In this document: in pieces, positions 6,853 to 12,389 of the stretch
Numbering within the stretch: the stretch's first letter is position 1
How the letters are laid out: every line of letters starts with the position of its first letter
Assembly (NCBI GenBank): GCA_016934175.1
Contig: JAFGTI010000064.1
Coordinates: 1 to 12,389, forward strand
DNA from: Acholeplasmataceae bacterium
Lineage (GTDB): Bacteria > Bacillota_I > Bacilli_A > Acholeplasmatales > Acholeplasmataceae
Direction: 5' to 3'
Length of the DNA stretch: 12,389 nucleotides
Made by a program: the position numbers and the translations under genes
The notes under the pieces: model-generated
What the model was told of the DNA's origin: nothing
The model's input: the letters and a program-made list of their open reading frames with translations, nothing else
The model's database searches: none

Positions 6853-7728
6853 TTACTTGCGAACTTGCGCTGCTACTTCTGCTGCAAAATCTTCTTCTTT
6901 CTTCTCAATGCCTTCACCAACTTCAAGACGGATGAAACTTAAAACTGAAGTTTGGTTCTGTTTTAGATATGCACTCACTTTTTGATCAGGATCTTTTACA
7001 AATCCTTGATCAACTAAACAAATATCTTGTAAATATTTATTTAAACGTCCAATTACCATTTTTTCAACGATTTCTGCAGGTTTTCCTTCTGCAAGTGCTT
7101 GTTGAGACAAAATATGTTTTTCGTGTGCTAATGTTTCTTGATCAATTTGTGAACGATCTAGGAACAAAGGCTTTTGAGCTGCGACATGCATAGCAATGTC
7201 TTTAGCAACTTCTGGTTTGTCATTTGATAAAACCGTTAAAACCGCAATTCTTCCACCCATGTGCTTATACGAACCAAATCCTTGATCAGCTTTTTTTACA
7301 ACTCTGGAAACACGTCTAAGTGACAGTTTTTCTCCAATTGTTGCTGTAGCATCTGCTAATACAGTTTCTAGTGATTTCCCGTCAACTGTTAAAGCTAATG
7401 CTTCTTCAGTTGAATTAGCTTTTGAATTTAATATTGTTGAACCCACTTGATCAATTAAGTTAACAAATTTTTCATTTTTAGCAACAAAATCAGTTTCTGA
7501 ATTTAATTCAAAAATAACTGCTTCATTATCTTCGATAGCAACACTACATAAACCTTCAGCTGCAATTCTACCAGCTTTTTTGGCTGCTTTTGCAATACCT
7601 TTTTCTCTTAAATAGTCAATCGCAGCATCGATGTCACCATCTGTATGTTGTAATGCATTTTTGCAGTCCATCATACCTGCGCCAGTTTTTTCTCTTAACT
7701 CTTTTACTAATTGGGCTGTTATAGCCAT
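6853..7728 (-). CDS. tsf: Translation elongation factor Ts
   Basis: EF-Ts is the nucleotide exchange factor that releases GDP from EF-Tu. The N-terminal UBA-like domain (1-55) has the family pattern LREKTGAGMMDCKNAL, and the core contains TDFVAKN (79-85), whose Asp and Phe insert into EF-Tu. The length of 291 residues is normal. An AGGAGG site 8 nt before the ATG fixes the start. It follows rpsB after a 65-nt gap with a hairpin (7766-7788) and precedes pyrH by about 25 nt, the widespread rpsB-tsf-pyrH-frr order. A TATAAT 18 nt before the ATG (7747-7752) might give extra tsf-only transcripts, though no -35 box accompanies it. Confidence 0.97.
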   Translation of the reverse strand: MAITAQLVKELREKTGAGMMDCKNALQHTDGDIDAAIDYLREKGIAKAAKKAGRIAAEGLCSVAIEDNEAVIFELNSETDFVAKNEKFVNLIDQVGSTILNSKANSTEEALALTVDGKSLETVLADATATIGEKLSLRRVSRVVKKADQGFGSYKHMGGRIAVLTVLSNDKPEVAKDIAMHVAAQKPLFLDRSQIDQETLAHEKHILSQQALAEGKPAEIVEKMVIGRLNKYLQDICLVDQGFVKDPDQKVSAYLKQNQTSVLSFIRLEVGEGIEKKEEDFAAEVAAQVRK

Positions 7729-7765
7729 GTATAAATCCTCCTGTAGATTATATTATTTTAAAGAT

Positions 7766-7788
7766 AAAGGGGATAAATTATCCCCTTT
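7766..7788 (-). terminator. Hairpin between rpsB and tsf (partial terminator)
   Basis: A 9-bp stem (AAAGGGGAT, 7766-7774, with 7780-7788) closes on a 5-nt loop just after the rpsB stop. On the minus strand it is followed by TTTATCTTT, a broken T tract, so termination is probably incomplete. Such a hairpin could lower tsf-pyrH-frr transcription relative to rpsB or mark the 3' end of an rpsB-only RNA. Confidence 0.6.
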
Positions 7789-7793
7789 TAGCA

Positions 7794-8855
7794 TTATTTT
7801 AGTACGTCAATAAGTTCTGCTTTTTTAAGGGTTGAGTAACCGGTAATTCCACGTTCTTTAGCTAATGAACGTAGTTCAGCAACAGTCTTTGCACTTAAAT
7901 CATTTTCAGGTGCACTCTCAACTTCAACAACTTTTTTAGGTGCTGGAGTTTCAACTTTTTCTTCTTTAACTACAGCAGCTTTTTCAACAACTGGAGTTTC
8001 AGCCTTTTCTTCAATAACAACTTTTTTAGGAGCAGTTGTCACAGTTTCGTCTTTAACGTATGGTTTACGAGCAGGTCTTTGGTTTTCTCTTTGATTTTCT
8101 CTTGGTTTATATGAAGGTCTTTCTCTTCTTGGAGGTCCAGATGTAATTGGTTCATCTTCAAATTTCTCTACAACTCCACCTTGAGCTTCAATCACAGCAT
8201 TACCCATAACCCATGAAATCAATTTAACTGCGCGAATTGCGTCATCATTTGCTGGGATAATGTGATCAACATCATCAGGATCACAATTTGTATCAACAAT
8301 TCCAAATACTGGAATTTTTAGCTTGCGAGCTTCTAAGATTGCATTTCTTTCTTTTCTTGGATCAACAATAAAGATTGCTTCTGGAACTTTTTTCATATCC
8401 TTGATACCACCAAGGAATTTTTCCAAACGTTCACGTTCATGCTTTAATTGTTGAACTTCTTTTTTAGGAAGTTTTTCAAAGATACCATCAGTTTCCATCT
8501 TATAAAGATCATGTAATCTCTTAATCCGACGACGAATGGTTTTAAAGTTTGTTAAAGTTCCACCTAACCAACGTTGGTCAACATAAAATTGTCCCGTACG
8601 AATAGCTTCTTCTTTAACTGCTTCTTGAGCTTGTTTTTTTGTACCAATAAATAGTACCTTACCGCCATCTTGCACAATTTGAAACAGTGCTTGATAAGCC
8701 TTCTCAATTTCTTCAGCTGTCTTTTTTAAATCAATGATATAAATACCATTTCTAGACGTGAAGATGTATGGTGCCATTTTTGGATTCCAACGACGCGTTG
8801 CGTGACCGAAATGTACACCAGATTCTAATAATTGTTTCATAGAAACGACTGCCAT
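7794..8855 (-). CDS. rpsB: Ribosomal protein S2 with C-terminal Rho-N/SAP-like extension
   Basis: S2 is a late-binding protein of the 30S subunit. Residues 1-226 form a normal S2, from SMKQLLESGVHFGHATRRWN (5-24) through QRWLGGTLTNF (94-104) and IVDTNCDPDDVDHIIPANDD (186-205). The protein then continues to 353 residues, over 100 more than usual. Residues 227-318 are a low-complexity linker rich in Pro, Lys, Glu and Val, with repeated APKKVV and ETP elements. Residues 319-353 (TVAELRSLAKERGITGYS, then LKKAELIDVL) match the Rho-N/SAP-like nucleic-acid-binding fold. An upstream in-frame ATG (8871-8873) is unlikely, because its codons contain the GGAGGAA ribosome site. The ATG at 8853-8855 gives the standard MAVVSMKQLL start. 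A promoter and structured leader lie upstream, and tsf follows. Confidence 0.96.
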   Translation of the reverse strand: MAVVSMKQLLESGVHFGHATRRWNPKMAPYIFTSRNGIYIIDLKKTAEEIEKAYQALFQIVQDGGKVLFIGTKKQAQEAVKEEAIRTGQFYVDQRWLGGTLTNFKTIRRRIKRLHDLYKMETDGIFEKLPKKEVQQLKHERERLEKFLGGIKDMKKVPEAIFIVDPRKERNAILEARKLKIPVFGIVDTNCDPDDVDHIIPANDDAIRAVKLISWVMGNAVIEAQGGVVEKFEDEPITSGPPRRERPSYKPRENQRENQRPARKPYVKDETVTTAPKKVVIEEKAETPVVEKAAVVKEEKVETPAPKKVVEVESAPENDLSAKTVAELRSLAKERGITGYSTLKKAELIDVLK

Positions 8856-8859
8856 AAAA

Positions 8860-8960
8860 TTTAATTCCTCCATTTTTGTTTTTTCTTCTGTATCACTTGA
8901 GCAAACTCACCCCAAAGGGCACAAGAGTCGCAAACATGACACATGCTTATTTTCATAGCC
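8860..8960 (-). promoter_or_regulatory. Structured 5' leader of rpsB
   Basis: From the predicted start near 8960 the leader runs about 105 nt to the rpsB ATG. It is richer in G and C than nearby intergenic DNA and contains several pairing options: GTGTCA with TGATAC as an outer stem (one G-U pair), ACTC with GAGT around CCC/GGG, and a competing GAG-TTTG-CTC hairpin. Leaders of this kind often let a ribosomal protein repress its own mRNA. That S2 does so here is an inference, and I do not recognise a catalogued RNA family. Confidence 0.45.
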
Positions 8961-8966
8961 TTAATA

Positions 8967-8995
8967 AATATAACATATTTAATGGTCTTTTGCAA
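8967..8995 (-). promoter_or_regulatory. Promoter of rpsB
   Basis: TTGCAA (8990-8995, four of six) and TATATT (8967-8972) are separated by 17 bp on the minus strand. A TG one base before the -10 makes it an extended -10 promoter. It lies in the 230-nt gap between dut and rpsB and gives the ribosomal-protein operon its own start. Confidence 0.7.
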
Positions 8996-9088
8996 GTTAA
9001 TCAATCCATTTTCGCTATATATCAGGCGACATAAGAAAGATTATGCTTGTTTAGGAGTATTGAGATAGATTTATTATATCTAAATCAA

Positions 9089-9532
9089 TTAGTGCCCACT
9101 ACTTCCAAAACCACCAAGCCTAATATTACCATTTGTATCATCATCTGTAGTCTTTTCAAATTTTAGAAAAATACCTTGAGCAACACGTTCACCCTTCTGA
9201 ATAGAAACGACTTCATTTTTGACATTAATTAATGAAACCATGAGGTGTCCTTCATTTTCAGCATTATTGTAATAATCAGCGTCAACTACACCAACACTAT
9301 TACTCATCATCAATCCTTTTTTAATTGAAAGTGATGAACGGGCAAAAATAAACAGTGCTTCACTTTTAGGCATAGTCACTTTTAACCCAGTTGGAATCAT
9401 TTTAATTTCACCAGGTTGAAATAATACATCCTCAATACTTGCTAAATCGTATCCTGCACTATTTTCGGTTGCTCGCTTAGGAATACTAACACCTGAATTT
9501 TGATATTTTTTTATGATTTCAAATCTTCGCAT
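9089..9532 (-). CDS. dut: dUTP diphosphatase (trimeric dUTPase)
   Basis: It hydrolyses dUTP to dUMP and pyrophosphate, keeping uracil out of DNA and supplying dUMP for thymidylate synthesis. All five dUTPase motifs are present in order: AGYDLAS (26-32), ARSSLSIKKGL (64-74), NSVGVVDADYYNN (78-90) with catalytic D84 and Y87, GERVAQG (114-120), and the C-terminal RLGGFGSSG (138-146), the mobile lid. The YYNN...NEGH form of motif III is the version seen in many Bacillota and their phages. The start is fixed by AAGGAG 8 nt before the ATG, which places the first 22 nt inside the NUDIX gene. A cellular gene is likelier than a phage one, because it sits in a tight housekeeping operon. Confidence 0.92.
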   Translation of the reverse strand: MRRFEIIKKYQNSGVSIPKRATENSAGYDLASIEDVLFQPGEIKMIPTGLKVTMPKSEALFIFARSSLSIKKGLMMSNSVGVVDADYYNNAENEGHLMVSLINVKNEVVSIQKGERVAQGIFLKFEKTTDDDTNGNIRLGGFGSSGH

Positions 9533-10056
9533 AATCCAATCTCCTTGAGTTTTTTTAATACTGCATTTTCTCTAATCAATACAGTTTTTAATCCTTTTTT
9601 TTGATGAAGATCATCTTTTATTACAGACTCATTTTTCTTTATCGCATCATCTAAATTAACCCATTTCGGTTCAATGCCATGGATTAATTCTCTACCCTGT
9701 AATTCTTGATCTCCAAATTCTAGAATTTCACACAAGTAGTAAACTGATGTTTGCATATAAACTTGATCACTACCTTTAACACCGTATCTCATTTCTTTAG
9801 TTGTTCCACATGGCTGAATAATCTTAATTGAAACAGCACCTATTTCTTCCTTTAATTCCCTTTGTAATGCGTCTATCTGACTCTCATTAGGATTTATTCC
9901 ACCACCGGGAAATGTATAGTCGTCAAACAAATTTGAATAAACCATTAACAACTCATTTTTTTGGTTTTTTATAATAGCTCTTACAGTAAACCTGTCTTTA
10001 ATTTTACCTTTAGAAACAAGTCCTTCTTCAACAATCATTTTACCAAATGAAATCAT
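9511..10056 (-). CDS. NUDIX hydrolase
   Basis: NUDIX enzymes cleave nucleoside diphosphates linked to another group, such as oxidised dNTPs, ADP-ribose or mRNA caps. The complete Nudix box runs from G52 to A74: G-x5-E58, then x7 to R66-E67-L-x-E70-E71-x-G73-A. The catalytic metal-binding glutamates are therefore intact. The preceding YTFPGGG is also typical. The 181 residues include an N-terminal strand region (TVRAIIKNQKNELLMVY) and a C-terminal helical tail. The substrate cannot be told from the sequence. The ATG overlaps the xerC stop in ATGA, with only a weak GGTG ribosome site, so coupling to xerC is probable; its 3' end overlaps dut by 22 nt. With dUTPase downstream, a role in cleaning the nucleotide pool is plausible but inferred. 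Confidence 0.9.
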   Translation of the reverse strand: MISFGKMIVEEGLVSKGKIKDRFTVRAIIKNQKNELLMVYSNLFDDYTFPGGGINPNESQIDALQRELKEEIGAVSIKIIQPCGTTKEMRYGVKGSDQVYMQTSVYYLCEILEFGDQELQGRELIHGIEPKWVNLDDAIKKNESVIKDDLHQKKGLKTVLIRENAVLKKLKEIGLCEDLKS

Positions 10057-10961
10057 TTTTTCACCATCCTAGGGTGTGTAGTTTTGTATTTTTCTTTGAG
10101 GACTTCACTAGAAACATGAGTATAAATTTGTGTTGATTTGAGATGTTCATGTCCCAAAAGTTCTTGAACAACTCTTAAATCTGCACCATGATTTAACATA
10201 GTGGTTGCAAATGCATGTCTCAACATATGGGGATGTATTTTAAATGTCTCCCCAGAATCTTTAATTATCTTTTTTAAAATGACTTGTAATCCTCTAACAG
10301 TAAGTGGAGTTCCTTTATAATTGATGAAAACATGAAGATCTGAGGACAATGATCCTTTAGACAATAAGATAGGTCTAATATAGGTCAAATAGTGTTTAAG
10401 GTCTTCAATTAGTTTTTTATGTAATGGGACATAGCGATCTTTTGATCCCTTCCCATGCACAAGCAGTTGTTCTCTATCTAATTGTATATCTTTAATGGTC
10501 ATCTCAGTAACTTCACTTGCTCTTAAACCACAGCTAAAAAGTAAATCCAATAAAACATAATTTCTAAATCCCAGTGGACGATAACGATTAATCGATTTAA
10601 ATAACATATCAATTTCATCATCATCAATTATTTTGGGTAATTTTCTAGGAATTTTTGGGGTTTCAAGATTTGTAAAGATATTGATATCCAATAGCTTTTG
10701 ATTTACTAAGTAATCATAAAAAGTTCTAAGAGAAGATATTTTTCTCGCAATCGTTTTTTTGGCTAAATCTTTCTCATCTAAATAAGCTAAAAAGTGTCTA
10801 CCTAATCTTTCTCTTGTCACATCTAATAAATCTTTGGCTAATTCTTCATTTTTTATAAATGATTGAAAATCGTGTATATCTCTTAGGTAGCTCGTTACTG
10901 TATTATCTGCGTAATTTTTTTCGACCAATAAATAATTCTTGAAATCATCGATATAGATCAT
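10053..10961 (-). CDS. xerC: Xer-type tyrosine recombinase
   Basis: Xer recombinases resolve chromosome dimers at dif, normally as a XerC-XerD pair. The 302 residues have a SAM-like N-terminal core-binding domain (about 1-90) and a catalytic domain. Catalytic residues seen are R147 in GLRASE, a Lys in HGKGSKDR (K171 or K174), H245 and R248 in HPHMLRHAF, H271 in LGHEH, and the nucleophile Y280 in TQIYTH. The position right after trmFO is that of codV/xerC in Bacillus, which favours a housekeeping role over an integrase. The ATG overlaps the trmFO stop in ATGA, and AAGGAG lies 8 nt upstream inside the trmFO 3' end. XerC versus XerD cannot be fully settled from one sequence. Confidence 0.9.
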   Translation of the reverse strand: MIYIDDFKNYLLVEKNYADNTVTSYLRDIHDFQSFIKNEELAKDLLDVTRERLGRHFLAYLDEKDLAKKTIARKISSLRTFYDYLVNQKLLDINIFTNLETPKIPRKLPKIIDDDEIDMLFKSINRYRPLGFRNYVLLDLLFSCGLRASEVTEMTIKDIQLDREQLLVHGKGSKDRYVPLHKKLIEDLKHYLTYIRPILLSKGSLSSDLHVFINYKGTPLTVRGLQVILKKIIKDSGETFKIHPHMLRHAFATTMLNHGADLRVVQELLGHEHLKSTQIYTHVSSEVLKEKYKTTHPRMVKK

Positions 10962-12247
10962 CTAAGTGTCTCCTTAAACTCTTCAAGAGCTGCTAATGAT
11001 CGTTTGACATAGAGCTCTTTACGCATTTTTTTTGAATGTTTAAATTCAAGTTGCTGAAATAAACCTAAATTAGCATTCATAGGTACAAAAGATTTATTCG
11101 GTGTTGAAATATAGGTTGACATTGCTCCCATCATTGTATCGATAGGAAAAGGTCTAAGACGATTAAAAGAGATAAATTGATTCATTTGAATTGCAGCATT
11201 TAACCCCGATGCAGCACTTTCAACATAACCTTCAACACCACTGATTTGTCCAGCAAAAAACAAATTAGGATATTTCAATGCCTGAAAACTATTGTTCAAT
11301 AACTTGGGACTTTCTAGGTAAGTATTTCGATGCATCACACCATATCTCAATATTTTAACCTTCTCTAATCCCGGAATTAATTGAATAATTCTTTTTTGTT
11401 CATCCCACGTGAGATGTGTCTGAAACCCAACAATATTATACATAGATTTAGAAACATCATCTTGTCTAAGTTGTACAACAGCAAAAGGTCTCTTACCATA
11501 TTCTTTTTCTAAACCTACTGGCTTCATAGGGCCATAAAGTAGGGTTTCAAATCCTCTATTTGCCATGACTTCAAATGGCATACATCCTTCAAATACGTTA
11601 TTTTCAAAATCTTTAATTTCAACAGTTTTTGCATTTACCAATTCATGATGAAAAATTTCATATTGTTCTTTTGTCATTGGGCAATTAATATATGCCGCTT
11701 CACCTTTATCATATCTACTCTTCAAATATGCGATATCCATATTAATCGATTTTGCATCAATAATCGGTGCAACTGCATCAAAAAAATGAAGATGCTCTTG
11801 ATGAAATAACTTATGAATCTCTTTAGATAAAGTATCACTTGCAAGAGGGCCAGCACAAACTATTGTCAACTCATCGGGATTTATTGAAGTTACCTCTTCA
11901 TTAATTACATCTATCATTGGATGATTCTTAATTTTATTTTCGATATAAAGCGAAAACAACTCTCTATCCACGGCTAAACTTGATCCTGCAGGGACACTTG
12001 CGTGATGTGCTGCTTGCATTATCAATGAATTAAAGGACATCATTTCATGCTTGAGTAAACCCACAGCATTATTGATATCATTTGATCTTAAAGAATTCGA
12101 ACAAACAAGTTCAGCAAAATGACCGGTTTGATGAGCAGGTGTCATTTTTTTGGGTCGCATTTCATAAAGTTGTACTTGAATATTCTGATTCGCAAGGTAG
12201 TAAGCTGCTTCAACTCCAGCTAACCCAGCACCTATTATTTTTACCAT
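10958..12247 (-). CDS. trmFO: Folate/FAD-dependent tRNA (uracil-54-C5) methyltransferase
   Basis: TrmFO (Gid) makes m5U54 in the T loop of tRNA using methylene-tetrahydrofolate and reduced FAD, unlike the SAM-dependent TrmA. The N-terminal FAD loop IIGAGLAGVEAA (4-15) is followed by YEMRP (28-32) and AELVCSNSLRS (45-55). C49 and C222 (in FEGCMPFE) correspond to the two cysteines important in Bacillus TrmFO. The C-terminal GQISGVEGYVESAASGLNAA closes the FAD site. At 429 residues it is normal length. A GGTGAT site precedes the ATG. It begins an operon with xerC, the NUDIX gene and dut, overlapping xerC by 4 nt. Confidence 0.96.
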   Translation of the reverse strand: MVKIIGAGLAGVEAAYYLANQNIQVQLYEMRPKKMTPAHQTGHFAELVCSNSLRSNDINNAVGLLKHEMMSFNSLIMQAAHHASVPAGSSLAVDRELFSLYIENKIKNHPMIDVINEEVTSINPDELTIVCAGPLASDTLSKEIHKLFHQEHLHFFDAVAPIIDAKSINMDIAYLKSRYDKGEAAYINCPMTKEQYEIFHHELVNAKTVEIKDFENNVFEGCMPFEVMANRGFETLLYGPMKPVGLEKEYGKRPFAVVQLRQDDVSKSMYNIVGFQTHLTWDEQKRIIQLIPGLEKVKILRYGVMHRNTYLESPKLLNNSFQALKYPNLFFAGQISGVEGYVESAASGLNAAIQMNQFISFNRLRPFPIDTMMGAMSTYISTPNKSFVPMNANLGLFQQLEFKHSKKMRKELYVKRSLAALEEFKETLR

Positions 12248-12262
12248 TTAATCACCACTCTT

Positions 12263-12268
12263 ATTATA
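12263..12268 (-). promoter_or_regulatory. -10 box of a likely trmFO promoter
   Basis: A perfect TATAAT on the minus strand lies 15 nt before the trmFO ATG. The -35 is poor (TTTATT at a 17-bp spacing, three of six). Initiation 6-8 nt downstream would leave a leader of roughly 9-12 nt containing only the GGTG ribosome site. It also lies just after a terminator-like hairpin, which fits the start of a new transcription unit. Confidence 0.45.
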
Positions 12269-12292
12269 CATTAAAACCCATTTCAAATAAAT

Positions 12293-12322
12293 AAAAATCC
12301 ACGCCTTCAAGACGTGGTTTTT
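12293..12322 (-). terminator. Terminator-like hairpin upstream of trmFO
   Basis: CCACG (12299-12303) pairs with CGTGG (12313-12317), extended inside by CTT/AAG and outside by an A run facing a T run. On the minus strand it is followed by ATTTTTATTTATTT, a good T-rich tail, so it could end a gene lying beyond the right edge. The T run on the plus strand makes it possibly bidirectional. Confidence 0.6.
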
Positions 12323-12351
12323 CTCCTACGCCTACAAGGCTAGCTACTGGC

Positions 12352-12378
12352 GACCCCCATTTGAGGGTCTTTTTATTT
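12352..12378 (+). terminator. Terminator-like hairpin facing right
   Basis: GACCC (12352-12356) pairs with GGGTC (12365-12369) over an 8-nt loop and is followed by TTTTTATTT on the plus strand. The orientation is opposite to every gene in the window, and no plus-strand gene or clear plus-strand promoter lies upstream of it here. It may therefore be part of a structured element that continues past the edge rather than a working terminator. Confidence 0.4.
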
Positions 12379-12389
12379 GCCCAATTGCC

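Noticed and set aside
8856..8873. Upstream ATG as the rpsB start (six extra residues)
   Set aside because: Its first codons contain the GGAGGAA ribosome site for the ATG at 8853-8855, and S2 proteins normally begin M-x-V-(I/V)-SMKQLL.
9030..9088. Terminator after dut
   Set aside because: Only weak AT-rich pairing (GATTTA/TAAATC) without a T tract; not good enough to call, so readthrough from dut into rpsB remains possible.
10053..10961. xerC as a mobile-element integrase
   Set aside because: It sits in the conserved trmFO-xerC order, overlaps its neighbours in an operon, and no attachment site or element genes are visible.
1..12389. CRISPR array, tRNA genes, toxin-antitoxin or phage-defence system
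   Set aside because: No regularly spaced repeats, no cloverleaf-like segments in the short intergenic gaps, and all substantial frames are accounted for by housekeeping genes plus one membrane protein.

Overview
This is a compact, AT-rich chromosomal housekeeping segment in which every recognisable protein gene lies on the minus strand, so it is read from right to left. It suggests a Mollicute-type or closely related low-GC Bacillota, for example the Acholeplasma group. The reasons are the AT-rich intergenic regions, strong GGAGG-type ribosome binding sites, and the gene order trmFO-xerC ... rpsB-tsf-pyrH-frr-uppS-cdsA-dxr-rseP, which is the classical Bacillus order. TGA is a true stop here (trmFO, xerC, cdsA and uppS end with it) and Trp is TGG. 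That argues against Mycoplasma or Spiroplasma, which use genetic code 4. The exact genus cannot be fixed from this window.

Right part (about 9,090-12,390): inverted repeats at the edge, then a tightly overlapping operon trmFO-xerC-NUDIX-dut. It contains a folate/FAD tRNA m5U54 methyltransferase, a Xer-type tyrosine recombinase, a NUDIX hydrolase and a dUTPase. In Bacillus, hslV-hslU-codY follow the recombinase. Here two nucleotide-handling genes sit in that place.

Middle (about 5,520-9,000): a good promoter and a structured leader of roughly 100 nt precede rpsB. Then come a hairpin, tsf, pyrH and frr, closed by an intrinsic terminator. This is the translation and UMP-kinase block. Ribosomal protein S2 carries a long disordered tail ending in a Rho-N/SAP-like module, the most unusual protein feature of the window.

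Left-middle (about 980-5,500): a separate promoter drives uppS-cdsA-dxr-rseP, with 4-nt overlaps or very short gaps. It makes isoprenoid precursor (Dxr), the C55 lipid carrier (UppS) and CDP-diacylglycerol (CdsA), and ends with the site-2 protease RseP. A perfect hairpin terminator follows, preceded by a promoter-like element; together they could define a small RNA or a conditional leader for the next gene, an unrecognised six-helix membrane protein.

Left edge (1-330): two tandem sigma-A-type promoters, both with TAGAAT -10 boxes and 17-bp spacers, and a boxA-like antitermination element point out of the window. They look like the control region of an rRNA operon just beyond the left end. I found no CRISPR array, tRNA, complete mobile element or defence system.
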